DNA from: an uncultured Verrucomicrobiota bacterium | GTDB lineage: Bacteria > Verrucomicrobiota > Kiritimatiellia > CAIQIC01 > Lenti-01 | Assembly (NCBI GenBank): GCA_938003985.1 | Contig: CALKWZ010000087.1 | Span: 28,673-92,672 of the forward strand | Direction: 5' to 3' | Length of the DNA stretch: 64,000 nucleotides | Shown: positions 34,561 through 45,289 of the stretch, one piece after another | Layout: each line of letters begins with the position of its first letter | Position numbering within the stretch: the stretch's first letter is position 1 | Program-made: the position numbers and the translations under genes | The notes under the pieces: generated by a model | What the model saw: only the letters and a program-made list of their open reading frames with translations | Told to the model about the DNA's origin: nothing | The model's database searches: none

Positions 34561-35397
34561 ATGATCGACCTGCATTGCCATTCGACGTTTTCCGACGGTT
34601 CCCTCGCGCCCGAACAGCTCATCGCGGAGGCCGCGAAAATCGGCCTCGCCGCGCTGGCGCTGACGGACCACGACACCACGGCGGGGCTGCCGCGCTTCCT
34701 GGCGGCCGCCGCGGGCACTTCGGTGCGCGCGGTGCCGGGCGTGGAATTGAGCGTGGACTGCTCGTCGGGCGTGATGCACATGCTCGGCTATTGGATGGAT
34801 CTGGAGAACCCCGAGCTCCTGCGCCAGATGGCCTGGATCCGCGACGGCCGCGAAATGCGCAACCGCGCCATGCTGGAGAAGCTCAACGCGCTGGGCCTCG
34901 CCATGACCTGGGAGGAAGTGCAGGCGTTCGCGGGCGAAGACGTCGTCGGCCGGCCGCACTTCGCGCAGGTCATGCTGCAGAAGGGCTACGCGAAGGACAA
35001 GAACGAAGCCTTCGACAAGTGGCTCGGCGACGGCAAGCCGGGCTATGCCGACCGGCCGCGCCTCACCGCGGAAACGGCCGTGGCGCTGATCCGGCAGGCC
35101 GGCGGCGTGGCCGTGCTGGCGCATCCGTTCTCGCTCCGGGTCGGCAAGGACGCGCTGGCGTCGCTGTTCATCGAACTGGCGGCCGCGGGCCTCGCCGGCG
35201 TGGAGTGCTACTATTCCGAACACTCGGCCGATTTGACGAAGGAATATCTCGTCATGGCCAAGCAGGCCAACCTGGTGCCGACGGGCGGGTCCGATTTCCA
35301 CGGCGAAGTCTCGCCCGGCATCCATCTGGGCACGGGGTTCGGCGGGCTGAACGTGCCCGACGAAGTCCTCGCCCAGCTCGAAGCCCGCCGCGGTTGA
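34561..35397 (+). CDS. PHP-domain phosphoesterase (RNase AM / nucleoside bisphosphatase-like)
   Basis: A 278-residue polymerase-and-histidinol-phosphatase fold hydrolase. The metal-binding motifs are at their expected places: DLHCHSTFSDGS at residue 3, TDHDTTAG near 39, PGVELS near 60, VAVLAHPFSL near 180 and GGSDFHGE near 243. It belongs with the YciV/TrpH group, which trims 5' ends of RNA or dephosphorylates 3',5'-bisphosphates. The ATG at 34561 directly follows the repeat patch. Confidence 0.85.
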   Translation: MIDLHCHSTFSDGSLAPEQLIAEAAKIGLAALALTDHDTTAGLPRFLAAAAGTSVRAVPGVELSVDCSSGVMHMLGYWMDLENPELLRQMAWIRDGREMRNRAMLEKLNALGLAMTWEEVQAFAGEDVVGRPHFAQVMLQKGYAKDKNEAFDKWLGDGKPGYADRPRLTAETAVALIRQAGGVAVLAHPFSLRVGKDALASLFIELAAAGLAGVECYYSEHSADLTKEYLVMAKQANLVPTGGSDFHGEVSPGIHLGTGFGGLNVPDEVLAQLEARRG

Positions 35398-35529
35398 CCG
35401 CCGCCGCCCCCGCGCCCTCGCGGCGCGGGCGATTCCGGTTCGTTTCCGGCCGATTGGCCCGAAACGGCTTGAAGATTGCCCCCGCTTGTTCCATTCTGGC
35501 GCCGGATTTTCAGCGAAAGGAAGCGGCGG
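35398..35529. promoter_or_regulatory. rfbA upstream region with an inverted repeat
   Basis: 132 bases. A 24-base inverted repeat, GTTTCCGGCC-GATT-GGCCCGAAAC (35442-35465), has one mismatch in ten pairs and no T tract, so it is more operator-like than terminator-like. A ribosome binding site AAAGGA (35516-35521) precedes rfbA. Confidence 0.4.
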
Positions 35530-36405
35530 ATGAAAGGCATCGTTTTGGCGGGCGGATCGGGGACGCGGCTGTATCCCATCACGCGCGTCGTCAGCAAACA
35601 GTTGCTGCCGGTGCACGACAAGCCCATGGTCTACTATCCGCTCTCCGTGCTGATGCTGGCGGGCATCCGCGAGATCCTGATCATCAGCACCCCCGAAGAC
35701 CTGCCGCGCTTCCGCGCGCTGCTGGGCGACGGCTCCGCGCTGGGGCTGAAGCTGGACTACGCCGAACAGCCGAAACCGGAAGGCCTCGCGCAGGCGTTCC
35801 TCATCGGCCGCGATTTCGTCGCCGGCTCGCCCGTGGCGCTGGTGCTGGGCGACAACATTTTCCATGGCCAGGGGCTGACGGGCATCCTGCGGCGCGCCGG
35901 AAAGCTGACCGAAGGCGGCCTGGTCTTCGGCTATCTGGTGAAGGATCCCGAACGCTACGGCGTGGTGGAATTCGACGCCACGGGCAAGGTGCTGGGCATC
36001 GAGGAAAAACCCAAGAAGCCCAAATCGCACTACGCGGTGCCGGGGCTGTACTTCTACGACGGGACCGTCTGCGACGTGGCCGCGGCGCTCAAGCCCTCCG
36101 CGCGCGGCGAGCTTGAAATCACCGACCTGAACCGGAAATACCTCGAAAAAGGCCAGCTGCACGTCGAACTGCTGGGCCGCGGCTTCGCGTGGCTCGACAC
36201 CGGCACGCACGAGTCGCTGCTGCAGGCCTCGAATTTCGTGCAGACGATCGAAGAGCGCCAGGGCCTCAAGATCGCCTGCCTCGAGGAAATCGCGTTCCGC
36301 TCGGGCTGGATCGATGCCGCGCAGTTGCGCAAGCTGGGCGAAGAAATGGCCAAGAACGCCTACGGCCAGTACCTCCTGCAACTGGCGAACGAAGCGCAGG
36401 GGTGA
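35530..36405 (+). CDS. rfbA: Glucose-1-phosphate thymidylyltransferase
   Basis: A 291-residue nucleotidyltransferase making dTDP-glucose, the first step to dTDP-rhamnose and related sugars. Signatures: [16 protein letters not shown] at the N-terminus, [37 protein letters not shown] near residue 111, EKPKKPKS, and [12 protein letters not shown] chose the ATG at 35530 because the protein then starts with the family MKGIVLAGG; the in-frame ATG at 35476 adds 18 unrelated residues. rfbC follows four bases downstream; rfbB and rfbD are not in the window. Confidence 0.96.
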   Translation: MKGIVLAGGSGTRLYPITRVVSKQLLPVHDKPMVYYPLSVLMLAGIREILIISTPEDLPRFRALLGDGSALGLKLDYAEQPKPEGLAQAFLIGRDFVAGSPVALVLGDNIFHGQGLTGILRRAGKLTEGGLVFGYLVKDPERYGVVEFDATGKVLGIEEKPKKPKSHYAVPGLYFYDGTVCDVAAALKPSARGELEITDLNRKYLEKGQLHVELLGRGFAWLDTGTHESLLQASNFVQTIEERQGLKIACLEEIAFRSGWIDAAQLRKLGEEMAKNAYGQYLLQLANEAQG

Positions 36406-36409
36406 GCCC

Positions 36410-36976
36410 ATGGGCCTGATCTGCGAACCAACGTCGATTCCCGGTTTGTGGGTGTTCACGCCGAGCATCTTCGGCGACGCGCGCGGGTTTTTCCTCCAGA
36501 CCTACCAGACCCGGGAATACGCCGCCGCCGGTCTCGACCGCGTTTTCGTGCAGGACAACCTGTCGCGCTCGTGCCGCGGCACGGTGCGGGGCCTGCACTA
36601 CCAGCTCAAGCAGCCGCAGGGCAAGCTCGTGAGCGTCCTGCGCGGCGCGGTGCTCGACGTGGCCGTGGACATCCGCCGCGGCTCGCCGACCTTCGGCAAG
36701 TTCGAGGCCGTCGAACTGTCCGAGGACAACCGCAAGCAGTTCTTCGTGCCCGAAGGCTTCGCCCACGGCTTCCGCGTGCTGACCGACGTCGCCGATTTCT
36801 GCTACAAATGCACCGATTTCTACGCCCCCGGCGACGAATACGGCGTGAAGTGGGACGATCCCGGCCTCGCGATTCCCTGGGGCGATGGGGCCGCGCCCAT
36901 CGTTTCCGCCAAAGACCAGAAACTGCCGCGGCTGGCCGACGTGCCGCCCGAACTCCTGCCGGTTTTCAAGGGCTGA
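36410..36976 (+). CDS. rfbC: dTDP-4-dehydrorhamnose 3,5-epimerase
   Basis: A 188-residue cupin-fold epimerase. Key blocks are DARGFFLQTYQTREY, FVQDNLSRSCRGTVRGLHYQ (with the catalytic His in GLHYQ near residue 65), GAVLDVAVDIRRGSPTFG and FVPEGFAHGF, with the catalytic Tyr region near YKCTDFYAP. It sits between rfbA and the ComM-like gene. The product would feed envelope polysaccharide, matching the O-antigen-ligase-like gene at the window start, though they are 34 kb apart. Confidence 0.95.
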   Translation: MGLICEPTSIPGLWVFTPSIFGDARGFFLQTYQTREYAAAGLDRVFVQDNLSRSCRGTVRGLHYQLKQPQGKLVSVLRGAVLDVAVDIRRGSPTFGKFEAVELSEDNRKQFFVPEGFAHGFRVLTDVADFCYKCTDFYAPGDEYGVKWDDPGLAIPWGDGAAPIVSAKDQKLPRLADVPPELLPVFKG

Positions 36977-36983
36977 GGCGGAC

Positions 36984-38528
<1,545 letters not shown>

Positions 38529-38683
38529 CACCGTCGGCCGGGGGGCCGTTAGCCGTTTGTGCTGAAGGGATGGACGATAATTCCGCAAATATCGCTCGCG
38601 CGCGCCTTTCGGCGGGTGTATAAAAACCGTTAGGTGGCCATCATATCCGTTGGGCGGCGTGGTCTCCGGAACAAAGGATGTCC
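38529..38683. promoter_or_regulatory. Upstream region of the C1 peptidase fusion gene
   Basis: 155 bases. A TATAAA box (in GTGTATAAAAACCG, about 38619-38632) is the best -10 candidate, with no good -35. The ribosome binding site AAAGGA (38673-38678) favours the ATG at 38684 over the one at 38678. Confidence 0.4.
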
Positions 38684-41600
38684 ATGAAGAGGCGCGTGGC
38701 GTGGATGGGTGCGTTGTTGGCCTTGGGATTCGCCGCGGATTCCGGGGCGCAGGCGCGGCTGGTGCCGGGCACGTCGAATTCCCTGCCGCAACTGGTCTCC
38801 CGGCATGGGACGTTCGCGTTGGGGAAAAAACCGTATCCGAAAGGAACGCGGGACCAGTGGCTCGCGGAGGGGCGCGCGCTGGCGAAGGCGCCGGACGGTT
38901 ATTTCCCGCGCCACAAGGCCCTCACGGGCGCGGCCAACAACCGGCAGTATCTTCCGCCGATCGGCAACCAGGGCTCCGAGGGCTCCTGCGTCCATTGGGC
39001 GGGCGCCTACTACAGCAAGACCGCCAACATGAAGCGGAACGATCCGGCCCTCAACGTGTCCGCCACCAGCAACCAGTGTTCGCCGCGATTCACCTACAAT
39101 CTGGTCAATGCGGGCGCCGACAACGGCGGCTGGGGGCACGAACCGTACGAAATCTTCATGCGCTATGGCGGGGCTTCCCTGAAGCAGAAGCCCTACGTGG
39201 CGGGGCAATACGCGGCCCTGCCGACGGTGGCGGATTTCGTCGAGGGTCTGCACCGGCGGACGGCGAACTACGTGTGGGTGTGGGAGTGGAACCCGACCGC
39301 CACGCAGATCAACGAGCTGAAAACGTACCTGGAAGCCGGCGGCGTGGCCGTCTGCGGCGTGTATGCGGAGGATTCCTTCGACGCCTGGTCGCCCGGCGAT
39401 GCCCCTTGGATCGGCCCGGCGTGCACCCAATACGACATCAACCACATGGTGACGGTGTGCGGCTACGGGACGGGATTCTACCTGGTGGCGAATTCATGGG
39501 GCACCTCGTTCGGGAGCAACGGGTTCATCGTGGTGGATGCGGAGTATTTCGAGAACTATTTCAGCGACGTGATGTATCCGCTGGAGGGCACCTACGAGCC
39601 GGCGACCCAATATGCCAAGGTGCAGATCCAGCACGCCCGGCGCAGCGACGTCCGGAGTCTCTCGTTTTCCGTCAACGGCACGACCGTGTGGAGCAATTCG
39701 CCGTTGCCCCGGAACGCCCCCATGGGAACGGGCACGTTCGACACGGACACCCGCGACGACTGGGCTTTGGCGGTGGATTTGTCGGCGGGGCCGTGGGCGG
39801 CGGCGAACGTCGTGACCGCCCGGTGCCTGGATCGGGTTACGGGCACGGCGGGTTCCCTGACGAATTTCACGCTGTTCTACGGCGGCCAGAACCGCGCGTC
39901 TTCCAACACGCCGGTGGCCATTCCCGACAATACCGGGGTTGCGGCCGCGGCCTGGGTTTCCGTGCAATCCCCGATGTCGCTCGGCCTCCAGCCCGCCAGC
40001 ACCAACGTGCCGGCGGCGGCCTCGAGCGGGCGGACGCTCGCCGTGACGGGCAGCGCGACGTGGACGGCGGCCACCAACGCGCCGTGGTTGGCCATCACCG
40101 CGGGCCAGGCCGGAACGAACAACGGAACGGTGGTTTTTCGCGTGGCGGCGCAAACGGGAACGTCGGCCCGGACGGGCACGATCACGGTGGCGGGCGGCGG
40201 AATCGCCGCCACCTGCACCGTGATCCAGGCGGGAGTGGCCCCGGCCGTGGGCAACGTGTTCGCGGCTCTGTCGGTCCCGGGGCAGGTCGGCGCCACGATG
40301 GTGAACCTGATCTATGGCGGCCGCCTGGGCACGCCGGTCTATACCTTCCACGTGCCGTACGGGACGGGCATCGCTTCGCTGGCGCCGGCGTTTTCGCTGC
40401 CGGCCGGCGCCACGGCCAGTCCGGCGTCGGGCACGGCGCGGAATTTCACGGCTCCGTTGGTCGCCTATGCGGTGACCTACGGCGGCCAAACCCGCACCAA
40501 CTACGTCCGCTGCGTGGTGCTGCCGCCGTCGGCCGCGCTCGCGGGGACGAACTACGACGCGGGGACGCCGACGTTGCGGGACGTCTGGGTGGATCCGGTG
40601 GGCGGCAGCGATACCGCCGGCAACGGAACCACCCGCGCGCGGGCATACCGGACGATCAACCGGGCGTGGGCCGACGTGCCGGCCCACACGCGGTTCTCGA
40701 CCACGGGCTACCGCCTGCTGCTCTGTCCCGGCACCTACGCGAACGACCGCTCCTGGATGGAGCATCGCTACGGCACGTACGACTTTCCGCTCGTCCTCCA
40801 GGCGGCCGACGGCCCGGGCACGGCGACCCTCGCCTACGACATGCAGTTTTTCTCCTGCAACTACGTCTATCTGCGGGATCTGGTGTTCGAGCCGGACAAC
40901 GGCGGCGACGGCCTGCATCTCGACTCGTGCGAATTCGTCCTGATGAAGAACTGCGCCATCCGGGGCGGTCCCGGAACGCAGCGCCTGGCCCAGGAGGCCC
41001 TGAAGGCCAACCAGTGCGAATATCTCTACGTGGAGGATTGCGAGATCGCCAACGCCAGCGAGAACGCGCTGGACTACATGTGCTGCCACTACGGGCACAT
41101 CCGCCGCTCCCGGCTGCACGATGCCGGCGATTGGGTCGCCTACGTGAAGGGCGGCAGCAGCGATTTCGTCATCGAGGGCAACGAATTCTACAACGGGGGC
41201 ACGGGCGGTTTCGTGGCGGGGCAGGGCGCCGGCAGCGAATTCCTCACGTCGCCGTGGATCCACTACCAGGCTTCGAACGTCCGGTTCGTCAACAACGTGG
41301 TGCGCGACTGCGCAGGGGCCGGTTTCGGCGTGAACGGCGCGCGCAACGTGCTTTTCGCCTACAACACGCTGTACCGGGTGGGCTCGCGGTCGCACGGGAT
41401 CGAAGTGGCGTTCGGCAACAACAGCCTCGACGGCGCCGCCGAAGCGCCGATCGCGCAGACCTACCAGCAATGGGGCGGGTGGACGCATGCGAGCACGACC
41501 GGCGACCAGCGGATTCCCAACCGGAACGTCTACGTCTACAACAACGTCCTGTACAATCCGCTGCCCTTCCAGAGCGCGTGGCAGCATTTCGAATTCACGG

Positions 41601-44600
41601 GGCCGTGGAGCGCCAACACGAATCCCAACGTCCCGTGGCCGGCCACCACCGACGACAATCTCCAGATCAAAGGGAACGTCTTGTGGAACGGGCCGCCCAG
41701 CCTGGATCTCGGCATCGGACCGGGCACCGCGTGCCAGCCCGGCAATCCCACCTGCAACGCCGCGCTGCTGACGGCCCAGAACCACGTCAACCAGTTCGCG
41801 CCGCAATTGGTGGATCCGGCGGCCGGGAATTTCCGCCCGGTGGCCGACGGCAACCTGCTTCAGGCCACCGCCTACGCCATTCCCCCGTTCCCCGACGAGG
41901 CGCCGCTGACGCCGGCCGAACCCGCCGGCAGCTTGAGCAACTCCGTTCCCGTGGACCGCGCCGGGTCCATCCGGGTCCAGGCGGGGCCGCCCGGCGCGTA
42001 CGGCGGCGGAATGGAATTGGTCGTGACGCCGCGGGTCCGGACGGTCGGTTCCGCCGCGGGAACGGCGATGTTCGCCATCACCAACGCGGGCAGCGGCGCG
42101 ATGGCGTTCGCGGCGAGCGAAACGGAATCGTGGTTGGCCGTTGCCGGCGGCGGCAGCGGCACGAACGGCGGAACGCTGGTCGTGTCCTATGGCGCCCATT
42201 CGGGCACGACGGTCCGCACGGGAATCGTGGCGGTGACGGCGCCGGGCGCGAGCGGCAGCCCCGGAACCGTGGCGATCGTGCAGGACGGGGTCGAACCCGC
42301 CGTGCTGGCGCTCCAGCCGGCCAGCACCAACGTGCCGGCGCCGGCCTCGAGCGGTCGGCAAATCAAGGTGACGGCCAACGGATCCTGGACGGCCGCGCCG
42401 GAGGCGTCCTGGCTGTCGATTTCCGGGGGCGGCTCGGGCAACGGCGACGGAACCGTGACCTACGACGTGGAGTCCAACGGAACCGGCTTCTCCCGGACAG
42501 GGACGATCGCGGTGGCGGGGGTTGGAATCTCCCGGACGTTCACGGTCAACCAGATTCCTGCGGGCGGCGTGACCGGCAGCGTCCTGTCCGTGTCGCCCTC
42601 CAGCTGGAGTTTGGGTTCGATCGAGCTGGGACGATCGACCAGCCGCGTCTTTACGGTGAAAAACGCGGGCAAGGGATTCCTTTCCGGTTCGGCCAGCGTG
42701 GCGCCGCCGTTCTACGTCGTCGGAGGCCCGGATTACCTGTTGGGGCCGGGCGCAAGCCATGCCGTCGTCGTGCAATACAATCCCGCGACGGCGGGGAGCC
42801 ACAGACAGGCGGTGAGCTTCACCGGTGGCGCCGGGACCAGTCGCACCGTCACGGGCAGCTCCAAAGCCCGTCTCGCGGCCGCCGTGCCCGGCGGGGGCGG
42901 AACCGTGTCCGGCGCGGGCCTGTATTCTCCGGGCGCTCTGGTCACCCTGACCGCGCGGCCGGCGGCGGGCTACACCTTCCTGGATTGGGAAAACGGCAAT
43001 CAAGCGGCGGTGCGCAAACTGGTCATGCCCGACGTGCATCTGGCGGTCGCGGCGACTTTTGGCCTGACGGCGAGCGTCCCGCCGCCGGTGGTCGCCAATC
43101 CGGGGCCGCAGCAGGCCATGGTGGGGGTGCGGTTCAGCCTGCCGCTGGACGTCGCTTCCGCGTGCTTGCCCACGGTGACGGTGGCGAGGCTGCCCTCCGG
43201 ATTGAAGTACGACGCCGCCTCCAGATCCATCGCGGGCGTGCCGCTGGCGCCGACGAACCGAACGGTGACGATCAGCGTCCGCAACAGCGCCGGCAAAGCG
43301 GCGGCGACGCACGCGTTCGCCATCGCCGTGGCGCCGCTGCCGCTCTGGGCCTGGGGCACGTTCAACGGATGGGGTCTGGTGGGACCGGCCGACAATCCCG
43401 ATGCCGGGGCGGCCACCTTGACGGTTAGCCGGCAAGGCGGCATTTCCGGCAAGCTCTCGGCCGGCGGTTCGAACTACGTCTTCCGGGCGACGTCCTATGC
43501 CGAGGGGAGCACTCCGGCCGGCGGGTTCTCGTTCTCCGCAATCGCGAAGGCCGGCAAGGCCGCGTTGCCCGTGCACGTGACGGTGGCCGCCGCGCTGGCT
43601 CCCGGCGGCCCCGCGGGGCTGGGCGTGGCAAGCGGCGGCGGGCCGGCGGCGGACGTGGTGATGTACCGCGACGTCTGGAAGGATGCCGACAGGGCCGGGA
43701 GCGCTTCCAACTTGAACGGCTATTACACCGCGGCGCTGCCCCCGGCGGATTCTGTGGCCGAGGCATCCGGCGAGTTCGGCAGCGGGTATTTGGCTTTCAC
43801 GCTGAGCAAGGGCTCCGTCAAGGCGGCGGGCAAACTGGCCGATGGAACTTCGCTGTCCCTGAGCAGCCGCCTGTTGACGGATCGATCGAACCGGACCTTT
43901 GCCGTCCTCTACGGCGCGCCGACGGGTTACGTGGGCGGCAGTTTCTTTGGCTTGGCCGAGTTCTTCCGGCCGGCCCAGGCCGGACGGCCGGTGGCCTTGC
44001 GGCCATGGGAAGGCGCGCCGTTCGTCTGGGAAAGCCGGAATCCGAGGGCCACGGGCGAACACGGAGTCGGTTTCGTCCGCGAACTGGGTCTGGTGGGCGG
44101 GTGGTATGACCTGTTGGGCAACCTGTATGCCTATTATGCCGACCGGGCGCTCGAAACCGGAACCAGCGACCACGCGCGCGTGCCGGAGCTGATCGTCGGG
44201 AGCAATGCGTATCCTGCGGTCTGGTGGGATCCCGCCGGCCTAACGTTGCGGGTGCTGACGAACCGCTACGGGGTCATGACCGGCTTGGCGGCCCCGGCTT
44301 GGGGGGCGCCGATCGGGACCAATGCGGGTTACGACTACCAGACGCCGACCAACGCGGTCCGGCTGGCGCTGTCGTGGGTGCGGGCGACCGGCGCGTTCCG
44401 GGGCACGTTCCGGGCGTGGTTTGACTACGGCCGCACGCATACCTACCGGAACGTCGGATATTCCGGCCTGATGCTTCCCGGCAGAGAGCACCCGGACGAC
44501 GGCTTGGAAGGGCGTGGATTCTTCCGCTGGCAGGACCGGAGCTATTACCTCAATCGATACGACAGGATCTCGTCCTATCTATTCTACTGGTCGCACGACT

Positions 44601-44623
44601 TCGTCATCCGGTCCGAAGAATGA
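38684..44623 (+). CDS. Secreted papain-like peptidase fused to beta-helix, BACON and Ig-like modules
   Basis: 1,979 residues. A signal peptide (VAWMGALLALGFAADSGAQA) is followed by a C1 peptidase at about 85-300 with the complete order Gln96, Cys102 (GNQGSEGSCVHWAGAY), His254 (INHMVTVCGYG) and Asn270 (VANSWGTSFG). BACON domain 1 is at about 435-518. A parallel beta-helix of pectate-lyase/DUF1565 type covers about 633-1080 (DVWVDPVGGSDTAGNG, FVNNVVRDCAGAGFGV). BACON domains 2 and 3 lie at about 1110-1293, an SPD-2/Hydin-like domain at 1303-1393, an InlB-like bacterial repeat at 1396-1459, an Ig/cadherin-like domain at 1464-1553, and an unrecognised beta-rich 420-residue C-terminus. Probably an extracellular protease with carbohydrate-associating modules. 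The stop is coupled by ATGA to the next gene. ATG 38678 is an alternative start. Confidence 0.85.
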   Translation: MKRRVAWMGALLALGFAADSGAQARLVPGTSNSLPQLVSRHGTFALGKKPYPKGTRDQWLAEGRALAKAPDGYFPRHKALTGAANNRQYLPPIGNQGSEGSCVHWAGAYYSKTANMKRNDPALNVSATSNQCSPRFTYNLVNAGADNGGWGHEPYEIFMRYGGASLKQKPYVAGQYAALPTVADFVEGLHRRTANYVWVWEWNPTATQINELKTYLEAGGVAVCGVYAEDSFDAWSPGDAPWIGPACTQYDINHMVTVCGYGTGFYLVANSWGTSFGSNGFIVVDAEYFENYFSDVMYPLEGTYEPATQYAKVQIQHARRSDVRSLSFSVNGTTVWSNSPLPRNAPMGTGTFDTDTRDDWALAVDLSAGPWAAANVVTARCLDRVTGTAGSLTNFTLFYGGQNRASSNTPVAIPDNTGVAAAAWVSVQSPMSLGLQPASTNVPAAASSGRTLAVTGSATWTAATNAPWLAITAGQAGTNNGTVVFRVAAQTGTSARTGTITVAGGGIAATCTVIQAGVAPAVGNVFAALSVPGQVGATMVNLIYGGRLGTPVYTFHVPYGTGIASLAPAFSLPAGATASPASGTARNFTAPLVAYAVTYGGQTRTNYVRCVVLPPSAALAGTNYDAGTPTLRDVWVDPVGGSDTAGNGTTRARAYRTINRAWADVPAHTRFSTTGYRLLLCPGTYANDRSWMEHRYGTYDFPLVLQAADGPGTATLAYDMQFFSCNYVYLRDLVFEPDNGGDGLHLDSCEFVLMKNCAIRGGPGTQRLAQEALKANQCEYLYVEDCEIANASENALDYMCCHYGHIRRSRLHDAGDWVAYVKGGSSDFVIEGNEFYNGGTGGFVAGQGAGSEFLTSPWIHYQASNVRFVNNVVRDCAGAGFGVNGARNVLFAYNTLYRVGSRSHGIEVAFGNNSLDGAAEAPIAQTYQQWGGWTHASTTGDQRIPNRNVYVYNNVLYNPLPFQSAWQHFEFTGPWSANTNPNVPWPATTDDNLQIKGNVLWNGPPSLDLGIGPGTACQPGNPTCNAALLTAQNHVNQFAPQLVDPAAGNFRPVADGNLLQATAYAIPPFPDEAPLTPAEPAGSLSNSVPVDRAGSIRVQAGPPGAYGGGMELVVTPRVRTVGSAAGTAMFAITNAGSGAMAFAASETESWLAVAGGGSGTNGGTLVVSYGAHSGTTVRTGIVAVTAPGASGSPGTVAIVQDGVEPAVLALQPASTNVPAPASSGRQIKVTANGSWTAAPEASWLSISGGGSGNGDGTVTYDVESNGTGFSRTGTIAVAGVGISRTFTVNQIPAGGVTGSVLSVSPSSWSLGSIELGRSTSRVFTVKNAGKGFLSGSASVAPPFYVVGGPDYLLGPGASHAVVVQYNPATAGSHRQAVSFTGGAGTSRTVTGSSKARLAAAVPGGGGTVSGAGLYSPGALVTLTARPAAGYTFLDWENGNQAAVRKLVMPDVHLAVAATFGLTASVPPPVVANPGPQQAMVGVRFSLPLDVASACLPTVTVARLPSGLKYDAASRSIAGVPLAPTNRTVTISVRNSAGKAAATHAFAIAVAPLPLWAWGTFNGWGLVGPADNPDAGAATLTVSRQGGISGKLSAGGSNYVFRATSYAEGSTPAGGFSFSAIAKAGKAALPVHVTVAAALAPGGPAGLGVASGGGPAADVVMYRDVWKDADRAGSASNLNGYYTAALPPADSVAEASGEFGSGYLAFTLSKGSVKAAGKLADGTSLSLSSRLLTDRSNRTFAVLYGAPTGYVGGSFFGLAEFFRPAQAGRPVALRPWEGAPFVWESRNPRATGEHGVGFVRELGLVGGWYDLLGNLYAYYADRALETGTSDHARVPELIVGSNAYPAVWWDPAGLTLRVLTNRYGVMTGLAAPAWGAPIGTNAGYDYQTPTNAVRLALSWVRATGAFRGTFRAWFDYGRTHTYRNVGYSGLMLPGREHPDDGLEGRGFFRWQDRSYYLNRYDRISSYLFYWSHDFVIRSEE

Positions 44624-45267
44624 AGATAACCAGATGGATCGGCATGGGGGGGGTGCTTGGGCTGGCGGTCGGACTGGGCGGTTGGCTTCTCCTGTCGCCC
44701 CGGGACACGGCGGCGCCGGCCGAAGATCAACGCGACGAACCGGGAGCCCCGCGGGAAAGCTTGGTTTCGGGGCCTGACGCGGCCCCGGCATCGGGCGAAG
44801 CCGATTTTCAAGAGGTTATCCTGCCGCATGGGGACCTGAACGCTCCGCCGTCTCCCGGCGACGGTGGCATCCCGGAGTCCGAGCCGGAATCGCCGCGCGA
44901 TGAAGCGGTCGGGGCGTGGGGCCTGTTGATGGACCAGATTCTGGAATCGGCTGAATCGGTGGCGGCCGTGGATGGCCCGCGCGTCAAAGAGGCGTTCGAC
45001 CGCTTGGATGCCGAGGACCAGATGGATGCCCTCCGAATGGGGCTGAATCTGCTGCCGGACGAGAAGTTTCCGGTTTTGTACGCCATTCTGTACGACAAGG
45101 CGGAGCGGGAAGAAGTTCTGGATGCCATCTTCAGCGATGCCTTGAACCGCGCGGAGGAGATCAAAACCGCGCTTCTGCTGAAATTGCGGAGTGACCCCGC
45201 GCATCCGATGTATTATGAGTCGGTTCGCATCCTGGACTTGGTCGGCCCCGATCCGGGGACGCCATAG
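44620..45267 (+). CDS. Membrane-anchored protein of unknown function, coupled to the C1 peptidase gene
   Basis: A 215-residue protein I do not recognise. Residues 4-26 form one hydrophobic anchor or uncleaved signal (WIGMGGVLGLAVGLGGWLLL). Residues 27-90 are Pro/Glu/Asp/Ser-rich and likely disordered. Residues 95-200 look helical and acidic (MDQILESAESVAAVDG, VKEAFDRLDAEDQMDALRMG, YDKAEREEVLDAIFSDAL). ATGA overlap with the large peptidase gene implies co-translation, so it may be a partner, chaperone, inhibitor or membrane tether; this is inference only. Confidence 0.7.
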   Translation: MKITRWIGMGGVLGLAVGLGGWLLLSPRDTAAPAEDQRDEPGAPRESLVSGPDAAPASGEADFQEVILPHGDLNAPPSPGDGGIPESEPESPRDEAVGAWGLLMDQILESAESVAAVDGPRVKEAFDRLDAEDQMDALRMGLNLLPDEKFPVLYAILYDKAEREEVLDAIFSDALNRAEEIKTALLLKLRSDPAHPMYYESVRILDLVGPDPGTP

Positions 45268-45289
45268 CGTCGGTTGCGGCCTTCACGGC

